Source: Brasenia schreberi
Lineage: Eukaryota; Streptophyta; Magnoliopsida; Nymphaeales; Cabombaceae
Direction of reading: 5' to 3'
DNA length: 64,000 nt
Assembly: GCA_036023115.1 (NCBI GenBank)
Contig: JAYKKT010000047.1
Span: 2,968,501 to 3,032,500, forward strand
Position numbers and translations under genes: made by a program. Under the pieces are notes generated by a model. The model ran no database searches and was not told where the DNA came from. It saw only the letters and a program-made list of their open reading frames with translations. Below are positions 32,517 to 46,293 of this stretch, one piece after another (position 1 is the first letter of the stretch; every line of letters starts with the position of its first letter).

Positions 32517-35500
32517 GTGAGTCCTCTATATTCGTCTGCTCATTGAAGTAAAGTTCTTGCCGTCCTTTCATGCGAAACCCTGTGTTTCTTGTCGTTTTTC
32601 TGGTTAAGCGTCGGTTCAGTCCCGATGATAGAGCATACTCGTGTCTGAAGATGCCGGGAATTACTTGACTCATTGATTTTTATTGTTTTTACCTGACTTT
32701 TTCGGTTCTTTGCTAGCTATTTAGTTATAGTTTTGTTATTGATGATTGTTAGGATGGACGATTCTCTGGTTTTCGTTTGATTCACTTGCCTGTGTCGAGT
32801 TTCCTTAGTTCGTCTTTAAATTTCGGCTTAGCTGATTTCACGTCTTTATGTTCTCTTTTGAAGATTCGTCTTCTATTAGGAGCTGTAGTTTTCTCTGTTC
32901 TCTCGTTGTGAAGCTATTTCTTTACGTATTTATTTGGTTAATTTCTTCGGCCTTTTATCTTCACATTTTTGAATCTAGATCTGTTCAAAGATAGGCGCTA
33001 GGCTTCTTAGTTTCAGTGATAGGAATCCGATTATTGTGTTTTGTTCGTCGGAAATAGTCGTCTGTGCAAGCAGAATTCTGCACGGTTAATTTTCTCTGTT
33101 TTAAATTACCGTGGTTTTGCTTGCCGTGGGTTCATATGATGACTTCTGCAAATACGAAACAACAGATTTCTGTAATAGGTTGTTTAAATTATTCGGAAAA
33201 AGAGAAGCGGCTTTTACTTTATCCTAGCTTGTCCAGACCGTGTTTTCCCTTTTATCTCCCGAACGAACTTGTGAAGGACTTTGTTCCTCGATAATTTCAC
33301 AATAATTCAGCACTGTTAGTGGTCATGGAAGACAACAACTCTAAGCTATGCTTAGATAAGGAACTTTCTCCGGCAAGTTTTCCTTCTGGTCGTCCAATAG
33401 GCTAGTTATATATAAAAGAATTTCTACGGTCAGTTTTCTGTCGAGTGATCGAATAGGCAAAAACTATTTTTGGTACGTGCTTTGATGTCTTATTTGTAAT
33501 TGATGGCGTTTAGTTGCACAGTTGCACTAAACGCCGTTTTTGCTTTCATTTGTTTATTTGGTCTAGTGATACGAATGTGAGTATTTTATTCATATTCAAA
33601 TAACACGTAATGAATTATGGTGGCCTCCGTTTGACGTAGTAATTTAAATTCAGCTCTTGACGGGGAGGTTGATTGAAGGCGGTTGAAAGAAGCCCTACTT
33701 TTCTTGCCTCTCCAATCGGACTCCCATCACAATAAAATAAACGTGATATTCTTTTATTCGGAAGACAATTTTACTGTTTGATTCACATGATACACTTAAA
33801 CATTTTTACCATTTGATTGATATATATTAAAATTTTGAATTTAAAAGATAAAAGATTTTCTTATATTTTTTATTTGTAATAAATTCTTTTTACTTTATGA
33901 CTTCAATGTTATATTAGAATCTCAAACTACGCTCCCCTTTGATTCGTATTCTTCAATTGCTACTTCCCCTGCCTTGGTATACCTTTCGTCTGCTCAGATG
34001 TCATTTCGCCTAGATGGGCGGCCGTCTACCTTTCCCTTTATAGCCCGTTTGTTTCTGTGGGTATTAGGAATGGAAAATGATCAGTCGTCAGTCTCAACGG
34101 GACCTTCTTCGGCTGATATGGATACCAATAAGAAAAGCGTAACTCAAAATTTATCTTGAAAGCTCAGGAAGAGATGTGGTGGCAGTTTACATGAAATTAG
34201 CGGTAACACAACTGGGGCAATATATAATCTGTGGGTTTTAGAAGCTTTTCAAATTTTTTGGTGCCAAAGATCTTCCCAACAATCAGAGATCTACGTGATA
34301 ATTTCTCTGGAAGGATATGCCACTGGATTTTGACATTTCTGAGTGTATAGCTTGTCTTTGTAACTGGGCAGATCTGCCTAACCTCATGTTGACAATAACA
34401 AAGAAAAAGAAAAAGAAAAACCGGACTCTTTTTTTTTGCCGTATTGGATGCTAATACTAAAACCTAAACTAAAATTGTCATAACCAGAATTACTATTCAC
34501 ACTCTTTTTACGGTTCATACATCTTTTTCTTAAATACTGAAATTATCCTTCATCACTTTCTTTCCTCTCCCACCCAATTCTAACAAGAGTCTCTTTTTCT
34601 CTCTCTCATCGTGTCTTTTTACTCCAACAACCAATATTTCATTCATTTTTTAGTATTATTGTCTTCTTCGAAGCTGGACAACGCATACCCTTATAAATCT
34701 TATCAGAAAGAAAGAACAAGAAAAATCGAATATCAACCCTCTTATTGAAGGGTTAATGTCTGGTTTTTTAAACTAAGAATAAAGGGTGGAAGTAGTGGAG
34801 AAGAGATGAGTGGAAGAAAGAAAAATAAATAGAAATGGGGAAAGTAAAGAAAGAGAAAACAAAAGAAAGTAGAAGAGGTAGATGAAAGAGAAAAAACAAA
34901 TGAGAGAGATGAGGAAGGGAAGGTAAAAGACTTGAGTAGCAATATTCATGGTTTGGTTTGGTTTTCAAACCAACTGCTATTTGCAGTTACAAAGAATCCA
35001 ACCAAACCGTAGCATGGTCAGAATCAAACCGAATTGAGCTGTTGAACCACTGTTCTAGTTGAATACTGAGTATTACATCATAATAATATTATTTGGATCT
35101 AGAGTCTAAATTTAATGTGCATATGAGGTTATAAAACCTATATATATATATAAATTTATCAAGATTTCTATATAAAGAAGCATATAAACTATATATATAT
35201 ATATTCAGTTCTAACACTAGAACCGTGAACTGGACTATCAATTTTCCCCCTCTTGGAACCAAATTGCTTGGGTTTAGTTCCAGCACTTTGGTTCGGTTCT
35301 TATGCTCCTTTAACACCCTTAAATTAAGTAGGCAAGGAATGCATTGACGTTTGCTATAAACAAATTCTATCGTTCATACCCTTTGTCTTTGTCTGTTTGG
35401 GTTTTCTCCTCTTTTCACCAGTTCATCACCCGAATTCTTAGGCAGATTGTCGCCACATAATCTGCCAGAACGATGATGGCAATGGATTGTAAACCTGTTC

Positions 35501-36021
35501 AGCCCAACTCTGCACAAATCGACTGGTAACTCGCTCGCACTAGCACGTTTCTCAGTCACCCTTACACGAGAGGAACCACGCCCCTAGCACTCCCTTATGT
35601 GGGTCTCACTCTCAGTCACTCACAAACGCGATAGATGGAAGGAGGAAGACAATGAGGAAATGGAGAGGAAGAAACTGTCGTTATTTCACTATGTGAAGCA
35701 GAGTACTACAATGTAATATAATGTAACATGCCCCATTGTACAAGAGGGTTCAGGTTCACCCAATAGAGAGACGCACATGCCTCACCCGCTTCTCGAGTCA
35801 GGTCAATTTTTTTTATTTCGACTGAAAATGAAATCAATATATCAAATAAACGACAAAAAATACATCTAATCAATAAAATACCCCACTAAATCACTGAAAC
35901 CAACTTCGAATCGACACCTTCTCTCTTTTTCTTCATCTTCTTCTTTTTCAGTCGGATTCAAAGCACTATGAAACAATGGATGGTTCAATACCGTACATTT
36001 AATCGAGCTTTAAGTCGTACG
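32517..36021 (+). other. H+-ATPase intron 1, 5' part: no gene; polypurine tract at 34790-34925
   Basis: T-rich intron sequence. The + strand at 34790-34925 is almost entirely purine, and a GGTTC-family patch (34945-35300) with small TA runs follows. Open frames here are low-complexity or short. Confidence 0.5.
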
Positions 36022-38726
36022 TGTATCAATATCTCTCGATCTCTTTGAGACTTCTAACTCTTTTATTCTCAATCTCGATCTTGATCTAAAAATAAATCTC
36101 ACAAAAAAATCAATAGAAAATGGAACCCATCGATTACGATGAATGTTTTTGACAGAAAAAGAAACCGGCAACCAACGATGAGACGCTCCTAAGGCCCCTT
36201 TTACTTAAGGGGCAAATGTACCCACGACGCATCACTATTTGAGGAACAATACACAGTGAGTGCGTTTTTGTTGTGATCTATGATGAAACACATTTAAGGT
36301 GTGTTATATTAAAATGATAAAGACGTGGATGAGGCACATCACTCCTTGATGGTTGATGCACCTTGGATGCGTCACTGTTTAAAGGGTGATGCGCGGTTGA
36401 CTCATCTTTTTCTTGAGAAAATAGTGTATGCAAAAAGAGAATGAAGAGAGAAAAATAAAAAAGAATAATTTCATAAAAATGATAAAAAGGGTGTACAAAT
36501 AGTAACACCCTAACCTTTTTTTACATGACAACTTTTTCGAATGTTTTTCTTGATACAATGGGGAGGTTGAAATAAGTCATGCATGTGTGTATTTGTAACA
36601 TCCTACAGGGTTTCGACAAACATGCCGTAGGGCTCGTCAATGCCACGTGGTTGATACCTATGAACTGTCAACAATACGAAGGTGACATAACCCATACAAT
36701 CAATGATTTGTCAAAATTTTATTTATTTATATACAATTTAAGATCCAACAAGGGAGTGGTATAATAGAAAGAAAAAGCATAACTATAAAGATCCTATTAA
36801 CTCCTATCATCTAGCAACGAAAGTCAAAGTCTTGCTTTAACATCCTACGCGCTAAGCGTCTTTGCTGTTGATATACTGAAAAACATTTAAAGGAAAATCT
36901 GAGCACCGCAATTATGCTCGTAGATGGATGTGATCTCTTCACATATAATCATACTAAAGACATGCACTATTTTAAAGCAGGCAGTTGAAAAATATACAAC
37001 ATTTGTTAAAGATTAATAATATCGTTTCTAAACATGCATGCATACTCAAACACTAATTAATATGCATTTTAGTTTTGATATAAAGTACTATATAGTGTAA
37101 CCAACTCACTGTCACACCGTAGGAGTCCCCCGAACCTTCCTCCTATCCAATCGCGTGACCTTCGATAATGCCTCCAGCATGTCAGGCCCAAGTTCTTGTC
37201 GCCTCACATGGGCTCACCAAGTCTAGTCCCTCGAAAAGTATCCGGATACGCTACTAATAGAGTCATGTATTCAACCAAATAATCACACAATATCTTCGGG
37301 TCTCTCATATCCATATCCTTTATGCCATCTCTCAAGGTCCACATAAGCACATCCACATCCACATCTATAGTCACATATATCCAGTTATTATGTTAAAATA
37401 ACATATCTATATCAAAATCACACATTAATATCAAGTATAAAATCCGTTCTACTATACAAAAACTCTCTACTCTCGTTAACTAGTCCTACTTATATCTAAC
37501 TTAGGTTTGTCGTAACTGACATGAGCTGCTTAATGCAATTATAAGTAAAAACTAACTCAACTCAACACATCTACGAGTTAGGACTATTCAATACATTCAT
37601 CTAGAATCCACCAACATCACACGCTGTTGTGAAAAGTAGATCTATACCCAATAGTATTTCACTCGACTATAATGACAACCAACGAGCTAGCACTAACAAA
37701 TATATCTATCTATACTGCACTAACGTCACATACCATCGTGAAAGATATATCCATACCCATTCCTCGCACACAAACACACTCATGCCATGCATACATATAC
37801 TCAATAAAGCATTTTAAATACTATCTCACAAACCAACACATGTATAACTATTTAAAAACATTAACAAACAATTTTATAATCCCATGCATCATCTAAAAGC
37901 AAATAAACTACTTCTAGTATATAACCGAAAAAAGAACACATCCACCTACCTTACGCCTCTATTAAGATCCAAATATAATAGTGTTAACTCCCCTTAATCA
38001 TCTCAATTTAGTCCCTAAATCATGATACAAACATAATATTAATATTCTACATTCAAATAAAAACCCAATGACTCAAACCATGTCGAAATAAGATATCAAA
38101 CGAGTCCAAAAATCCTAAAAACCCAATCTAGATACATATAGTCCTGTTTGGATTCAATTAAAGAATCCATATCCAATATAGTTTAAAACGAATCTCGGTT
38201 CACTGCAGACTTGAACCCAGACCCAAAATCGTGTCCCTGCAAAGACATTGGTTAAGTGTCCTGGTCGATGTTGCCTTCACCCAACACGACACGACGGGGG
38301 CCGACACAACATGAAGTGTTGGTTCACCCGTCGGCCACGAGTTTGGCCACCAAAGAAAAGGAGTTGATTGGCCGCTTTTTTATGGTTCTTGTCGAAAATC
38401 TAGCTCTGGCGATGTTTGTTCTAGAATGGGCAGAAATGAAGTAGGGTTCCTTACCTTAGCCCCTTAGGAGACAAATCTGGTCGCTTTCCCCTTCGATCGG
38501 CCGTTTTTTGGTGATTTCTGGTATTTTTGACGGTTTCTCCTTTTCTGTTGCTCCTCTTCTCTCTCCCTCATCCTTATAAATCCCAATGGTAGTCATCGTG
38601 GTCACTGCCTGTTGTTATAGTAGAGGGCCTCGTGGCTCCCATCAGTTGTTCCAACAATCAAGTCCCATGTGGGAGTCGAGTTGGATCGGTCAAGTCTGTA
38701 GGACCCAAATCGGTACAGACTCCACA
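36022..38726 (-). repeat. Left LTR (3' LTR) of the gypsy element, about 2.7 kb
   Basis: The copy starts TGTATCAATATCTC and ends near CTCCACA. It matches the right LTR in two blocks (36022-36700 with 42998-43685; 37960-38726 with 43715-44536). The 1.25 kb between the blocks is missing from the right copy. Confidence 0.8.
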
Positions 38727-41700
38727 ATCTACCTCGTTACAAAAAAATTATATCCTCACAATTTTAAATCATACTTGAAAAGATAAGGATGCTTCTCAAG
38801 CATCTCTTGTTCCATCTCCCAAGTGGACTCGCTTGTCGAATGATTTCTCTATTGAACCTTGACCAAATTTAGTACACGTCAATGAAGAACTTGCTCCTTC
38901 CAATCGATTATAGTGATAAGATATTCTTGATAAGTTAAGTCTTCTTTTACTTCAAGTTGTTCCAGAAAAAACGTGGGAAGGATGAGGAATGTACTTCTGT
39001 AACATTAACACATAGAAGACACTATGTACACCAGTCATTGTCATAGGCAAATCAAGCCTCTAAGCCATCTCTCTAACTCTATCAGTAATAAGATATGGTA
39101 TGACAAATCAGGGACTCAATTTACCTCTTTGTCGAAATCACATAACCTCTTTTGTGCAAGACATCTTGAGGAATACCCAATCACCCACCTTAAATTCTAA
39201 TGGTCGGTGATGAGTGTCTGTATAAATTTTCTGGCGGTTTTGAGTCGTCTTAATGCGTTTTCGTACATTTATGATCATTTCAACAGATCGTTGAATGAAA
39301 TTGAGTTTAATCATCGAGGATTCGATGATTCATCCCAACACAATAACGTTCTACACTTTGCACCATCAAGCATTTCAAAAGGTGTCATCTCAATACTACC
39401 TTGATAATTGTTATTATATGCAAACTCAACTAACTTTAGGTGATTATCGCAACCACCATGCCAATCTAACACACAAGCTCGCAGTATATCCTGAAGAGTT
39501 TGGATTGTGTGTTCAACTTGTCAATTTGTATGAGGGTGAAAGGTTGTGATATACTCTAATTATGTTCCCAACGAGTGTTGCAAACTTCACCAGAATCATG
39601 AAGTGAATTGCATCTCTCAGATGTGATGGTCTTGGATATTCAATAATGTCGTACCACATGCATTATATAGATATTTGCTAATTAATCAACTCTCATCTTG
39701 CTTCACACTTGTATAAAACATGCTACCTTCGTAAGACGATCAATAATGACCTAAATAGCATCATTCTTTTGTTGATTCCTTAGGAGTCCCACCACAAAAT
39801 TCATATTAGTGTGTTGTCATTTACCTTTTGGTATAAGAAGAGGCTGTAGCATACCCGAATGTCTTTGATGGTCTGCCTTTAGACATCTACATATGTACTA
39901 TGTGATGTCTTTCTTTATTTCCTTTCAAAAGTACTTGCGACTTAAGTTTTTGTACATCTTTACTACTCTAGGGTGTATGCTATATCGATTACAACGAGCT
40001 TCTTCTAGCAACTTTTGTTGTAGCGCCTCAACATCTGAGACAGAAAGTTGACCTTTGTGACATATTGACCAATCTTCATAGATACTATACCTGGGTCTAA
40101 CTCCTCTGCATATATCTTTCTTTATAGCTCTAAATTGTCTATCTTGTCACCATGATGTAATAACTTTTAACCATAAATCAGGGATAACTCTAATCATAGT
40201 TGATAGAGCAATACGCTTTGTCCCAGCTCAACTGAGAGCATCAACTACTACATTTTGCTTTCCAGGGTGATAACATAGTATAAATTTGATGCTCCTGTAA
40301 TCGTCTTAATACCATATATAAGTGTCAAACATGCTCCTTTCTGTTTCTCGAATATATCAGTATGTCATCAATAAATACTAAAACAAATTTGTCAAGATAA
40401 TCAATAAATACTCTATTCATCAATCCATAAAAGTTGTAGGTGCATTCGTTAGCCCAAATAGTATTACTAGAAATTCATAATGCCCATACCTCGTACGAAA
40501 AGCTTTCTTTGACAGATCCACTCATTGAATCCTTAGTTGATAATATCCTGACCATGAATCTATCTTTGAAAATATGCTTGCACCCTGAAATTAGTCAAAT
40601 AAATCACCAAGGGATATTTATTCTTAATAGAGACCTGATTAAGCTTTCGATAATCAATACAAAGACACAAAAACCCATCTTACTTTTTAACAAATGAAAT
40701 AGGTGAACCACATAGAGATATACTCGGCTTTATAAAACCTTTCTCTAATAGCTCCTATAATTGAGTTTGCAATTCTCTTAGTTCATCAAGTGTCATTCTA
40801 TATGGTACTTTAGAAATTGGTTGAGTAACGGATTGCAAATCAATTGTAAGTTCAATCTCTCGTTTTAGAGGAAGTCTTGGAAGGTCATGTTAAAAAACTT
40901 TTATAAATTCCTTAACAAGAGGAATACTTTGTAAACTCGGTTCCTCTTTATGTGATCTAATTGCCGTTGCTAAATAGCCTTTGTATTCTTTATTGAGATG
41001 ACGTGATACTCGCAATGTAGGTTGACTTTTAAGTAGAAATGGAGATTGTCATGGTATATAAAATATGATACATATTCATTCACAAATAATTACCGCGCTA
41101 TATAGTATCAACCTGTCCATTCCAAAGATAACATCAAAATTAGTTATGTCCAAAATAACTAAGTTAATAGGTAGATCCCAACCCCCAATAATGATAGAGC
41201 AATCTTGCAACATACTGTAGGCCACAATGGTTACACTAGTAGGTAGGTTCACCAAGAATGACTCATTCAACAATACTAATTGTTGATCAACTTGTCGAAT
41301 AAATCTTGAAAAATGAATGAATGTGTGGCACCACAATCAAATAACACATGTGTTATCTCATCACAAACAAGTAAAAAACTAGTAACTAATGAAAACTCAC
41401 TATATTATGATCCAATTATTATGCTCATACGGCCTCGATCCCTAGCCATTTGTGGTGTGTGAAAAGGTTTCACTCCACTGGTTTGTCCAACATGTGTCTT
41501 TTGTTGTAAGTTATTAAGACATTCACTTTATCGATGTCCTTCCTGACTGCAACCATATTATCTGCACCGAGATGTTAAACTCGTAGAACCCTCAGATGAC
41601 AGTTGAGGCATGTTAATAGGAGGGCGAGCATATTGAGAAATACAATCTCTTTGTTGATGGCCCACACCCTCGCATGTATAACATGTCAAGCCTGGATGGT

Positions 41701-42079
41701 TGACCTTTATACTGCTCCTTGACCCTCTCAAGGTAGAACCTGAGTTGTAGGGAGGAGAAGTGTAGGGTCTACGTCGTGTTGTCTGAAATCTCGGAGCTTA
41801 TCTTTGTTGTTTGTTGGTTCTATTGCTCGAAGGTAGAAGTTCTCTTCCTTCTCCTTGGCCGGTTAATATAGTAGTCTCAATATCTAGAGCTCGATCACAC
41901 GCACCCCAAAATGTACGTGACTTATGTTCACCCATTTCTTCATATAAAATATGGTCCAATCCTCTTCTAAATTTTCTGATCTTAGCACACCCATCATCCA
42001 TGATAGGCATGTATTTGACTAACTTGGTAAATTCATTTATATAATCTCTCAACGGCTGCACATTCTGTTGTAACTTCAT

Positions 42080-42515
42080 AAATTCATAAAAATACGTTAC
42101 ATTATAGACGGTGGAAAGAAGTAGGCATGAAATGCCTTCTTAAACTTCTTTCAAGTCCAGTTTCCCGAGCGTCTCTGTTGTTGTACATTCCACCAAGCTA
42201 AGGTTGCATCAATGAGTAGTAATGAAGTCATTCTTCCTTGTCACTACTTCTTATGGCATTAAATATATTTTCCTCGTCAGTACATTACACGACTGCTCGT
42301 TCTGTCATAATTGCATAAATTCCTCAGTAATACGTTATATAATAGATGGTGAAAAGAAATACCTCAGTAATACGTTATATAATAGATGGTGAAAAGAAAT
42401 AGGCACAAAATGCCTTCTTCAACTTCTTCTTAGCCCAGTTTCACGGACATCTCCGTTGTTGTACATTCCACCAAACTAAGGTTGCATCAATGAGCAGTAA
42501 TGAAGTCATCCTTCT
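42080..42515 (-). repeat. Tandem duplication in the gypsy gag region
   Basis: The sequence around GTTGTACATTCCACCAA and AAGGTTGCATCAATGAG occurs at 42180-42230 and again at 42455-42510, about 280 bp apart. A 36-bp word (CAGTAATACGTTATATAATA and following) occurs twice directly at about 42331 and 42366. Confidence 0.85.
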
Positions 42516-42997
42516 TCATTCATAAGAGTAATTTTTGGATTTTAGCAGGGGCAAAATCATAATCATGGTAAAAATGTGTGTGGATAGTAAAAAGGGTGTG
42601 TATCCAAAAAATTATCCTTGACGTGATGAGATGGTCGATTCCTTTTTCAATCTTAAATTGTTTTATTTTGAACCCGACCAACATCTTAATTTGTATAAGC
42701 AAGTCTACTTTATTGTAATAATTTTTCATAATTGCTATTCATACATTCTTACTAAACATACACTTTTTTCCAAAAAACAAAAAATTATTCTTGCTCCATA
42801 TTCCCTCTTCTCTCTTCCTTCTCATTGGTTTCTCCTTCTTTGCTGGTTTTTTCTCCTCTCAATGATTCATGTCGACTTCTCCTTTCTTCCCAACAACCTT
42901 TCTCGATCTTCCTTTCTTCAATAATCTCTTTTAATGTCATTGTCTCTCTCAATCATTTAATTTTTTTGTACTTTTATGAATGGTGTTTTTGATCTTT

Positions 42998-44536
42998 TGA
43001 TCAATATCTCTCGATCTCTTTGAGACTTCTTGCTCTTTTATTCTCAATCTCGATCTTGATCTAAAAATAAATCTCACAAAAAATCAATACAAAATGGAAC
43101 CCTAATCATTGATTACGATCAACATTTTTGATATAAAAAGAAACCGATGACCAATGATGAGATGCGTCTAAGACCCCTTTTATTTAAAGGACAAACATAC
43201 CCACGATGCATCACTATTTGAGGAACAATGCACCGTGAGTACGTTTTTCTTATGATCGATGATGAAACACATTTAAGGTGTGTTATATTAAAATGATAGA
43301 CGTGCATGAGGCACATCACTCCTTCATGGTTAATGCGTCTTGGATGCTTCATTGTTTAAAGGGTGACACGCGATTGACTCGTCTTTTTCTTGAGAAAATA
43401 ATGTTTGCAACAAGGGAATTAAGAAAGAAAAATCAAAAGGAATAATTTCATAAAAATGATAAAAAGGGTATACAAATAGTAACACCCCAACTTTTTCTCG
43501 ATACCATGACAACTTTTTCAAACGTTCTTCTTGATACAATGGGGAGGCTGAAATAAGGCATTCATGTGTGTATATGTAACATCCCACAAGGTCTCGACCA
43601 ATATGACATAGGGCCTGTTCATGCCATATGGTTGATACCTATGAATTGTTAATAATATGAAGGTGGCATAACCCATATGCAAGTGTTGAGCATGCTGGAG
43701 GTGTATTAATATTCTACTTGATGCCTTTATGAAGATCCAAATATAATAGTGTTAACTCTCCTTAATCACCTCAATTAAGTCCCTAAATCATGATAAAAAC
43801 ATAATATTAATATTCTATATTCAAATAAAAACCCAACGGTCCAAACCAACGGTCCCTAGATCAAATATAGTTTTAAAATGGATCTCGGTTGACTGCAGAC
43901 CTGAACTCAAACCCAAAACCATATCCCTGCAAGGACACTGGTTTATTGTCTTGGTCGGTGTTGCCCGCACCAAACACGACACAACGGGTGCTGACATGAC
44001 ACAAGTGTTAGTTCGCCCGTTGGCCAAACATCCAATCTTTTTAATACCAAACAGTCCTCATCTCACAGGCGAACTGTTTGCCCCTAGTAGCCACAACCCA
44101 CCACCGACGGTCTCATCGAAAAAAGGGAGAAAAGGAGGTGGTCGACCCCTTTTTTACGGTTCTTGCCAAAAATCTAGTGGTTTACGATGATTTTTGTTCT
44201 AGAATGGACAAAAATGAGGTAAGGTTTCTTACCTTAGCCCCTTAGTAGTCAAATATGACTGTTTTCCCCTTTGATCGATCATTTTTTAGTGATTTCTCAT
44301 ATTTTCAGCGGTTTCCTTTTTTACGTTGCTCCTCTCACCCTCTATTTCTCTTTCTTCTCTCTCCCTCTCCCTCTCTCTTATAAATCCCAACGTCAGGAGG
44401 GCATTTTCCGTTGCCCTCCTTGTCACCAAGCGATGGTCGCCGTGGCCACCGCTTGCTGTTCCAACAATCGGGTCCCATGCGGGACCCGAGTTGGATCAGG
44501 TCGGGTCTGTTGGGCCCAAACCAGTCATGACTTTCA
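42998..44536 (-). repeat. Right LTR (5' LTR) of the gypsy element, internally deleted
   Basis: The copy starts TGATCAATATCTC and ends GACTTTCA. At about 43690-43715 it jumps over 1.25 kb that the left LTR retains (36705-37960). Confidence 0.8.
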
Positions 44537-46293
44537 ACTTATGTGTCCCCAAGCCGGAGGGTATTATAGGATCTTTTTGTCTAAATCTCCAACTTATTTT
44601 AAGCATGTCTTTTAATACTATTCTAGTGCTCTTTTAGCATTATTTCGCTTATGATGGGTGTTGCATACACAAAAGAGGAACAATAGAGAGTGAGAGTTGC
44701 ACAGGGCGGATAGGTGCCTGACCATTCATGTTAATCATAACCGTTTGATTAGAGAGATACGTGGTGTAAATAGAAAACCAAAAAATAAATAAATCTAAGT
44801 TTTTGAATCTTTTGCTTTTTTAAAAACCAAACTTTTACTTTTTATTTCTAATCTCAATCAATTATCTTTTGAATTGAATTATTTTAATTTTCATGAGTAA
44901 TGTAGCATGTAAAAGTCTAGCATCTCCCTTTATGTACACACACTACTCTTGATCTAAAACCCCTTCTTTTTGAATGGATATTTTTAGTTACTTTTTATTT
45001 TTGAATCTTCATCATCATCCCTTTTGAGTTAATCCCTTAAGAATAGTTTGGATGATTTTTGGTGCACGCACACACATGTCTCTATCTCTATAAATGAGGT
45101 TTGAGAGGACATGCACACATTTTGACCTTCATCAGACGTATTCAAACTAATAATTATCATAAAAAGAACAACTTATTAAGAGGAGCTCAGGCATCCGTGC
45201 ACCGTTTTCTTTGTCATGCCGTCGCGCGGATCCATGACGGCGTTGGCATAACTTGTAGATCGACCCCTTAGCCAGGTGAGCTATTGCTCGTTGTGCGGAT
45301 CGTTTCTACTTTAGCCGACGGTAGGAACCCCAGGTGCATTGCGCTGGAACAAGCTGCTGACTCCTTTATCTATGGGCTTGATACAGGACCCACGCGGGTG
45401 GTTTCTGATTTAGCCGACGGTTAGGAACTCCGGACACATTGGGCTAGACAAAGCTAACCTTTTCTCCTATGGCTTCGATTTCCATCGCGTTGCAGAGGCT
45501 AGGTTCTTCGATTTAGGTTGTATCCCTGCTGCCCTGCCCAGTCGCTTGGCTGAAAGAAACAAAGGCTAAGTTACAGATTTAGGTTCAACCGGATGCTACT
45601 ATATTGGAGCAATTAGGCGCGCCCATTCTTTAGGTTCAGGATATTTGGCTTGGAAATTGTCTTAGATGGTTATGCTTTGCTTTCTTTATGCATGATCTGA
45701 AAAGGGTTAACGCATACCACAGAAACAAACCATACATGGTGTAACACCCATTAGTAAGATAAATTAAATCCTAAACAAGATTTTATGCAGTTGTCAGATA
45801 TGTTACCGTTTAAACAATTATGATAAGTTTTTCTTTGCTTGACATAAACAATTTGATGCATATTGGCCACCACTGTATAAGTCAAACTAACTGGATCTCT
45901 GTCCCACCAAACGTATGATCTGCACGGAACCTAAAGTAAAAGCTAGATGTATTTTTCAATATTATATTTTGATCCATCAACCAATCTAATATATACTTTA
46001 TCACATTAATGCTGTAACCGATTAGAATATATCTAGATATAAAAAATCATAGCATTAATTTGCTCTCATTCTTTAACATTTCAGTCTCTCTGTGTGTGTG
46101 TTGGTTAAATAGGTAGGAAATCTCTGAACTTTGCTTTTTTTGTATCTCGCATCTCATGATTTTCTAGTGTACGATCCTTTAGGTGTTGCTTGTTATGACA
46201 AGTAATTCTCTTTCCCAGTCAAATTGTTTTTAGGGAAAGCAGTAAACGGCTTCAAAATTTTGTGCTTATCGGCGGTCTTGTATTGGTTGTTAG
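44537..46293 (+). other. H+-ATPase intron 1, 3' part, with a degenerate tandem pair at 45309-45482
   Basis: No coding domain. TTTAGCCGACGGT(T)AGGAAC followed by CTCC/CCCC, ATTG(C/G)GCT and TATGGGCTT-like words occurs at about 45310 and 45410. This is an old duplication with about 98-bp spacing. Confidence 0.55.

Larger units (their letters stand above)
36022..44536 (-). mobile_element. Ty3/gypsy chromovirus-type LTR retrotransposon in H+-ATPase intron 1
   Basis: Direct repeats (LTRs) at 36022-38726 and 42998-44536 flank an internal region read on the minus strand. Gag is at about 42079-41798 (RDYINEFTKLVKYM, IRKFRRGLDH). A CCHC knuckle is at about 41690-41645 (CYTCEGVGHQQRDC). Protease-like sequence runs from 41336 to 41076 (ITNFDVIFGMDRL). 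Reverse transcriptase has [11 protein letters not shown] at about 40390-40350. The integrase C-terminal part is at about 39560-39300 (DWHGGCDNHLKLVEFAYNN). A chromodomain-like end lies at about 38940-38790 (LVKVQ, then STWEMEQEMLEKHPYLFK). Stops and frameshifts are abundant. The order protease, RT, integrase identifies Ty3/gypsy and the chromodomain a chromovirus. It lies opposite to the ATPase gene. No matching target duplication was found. Confidence 0.9.
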
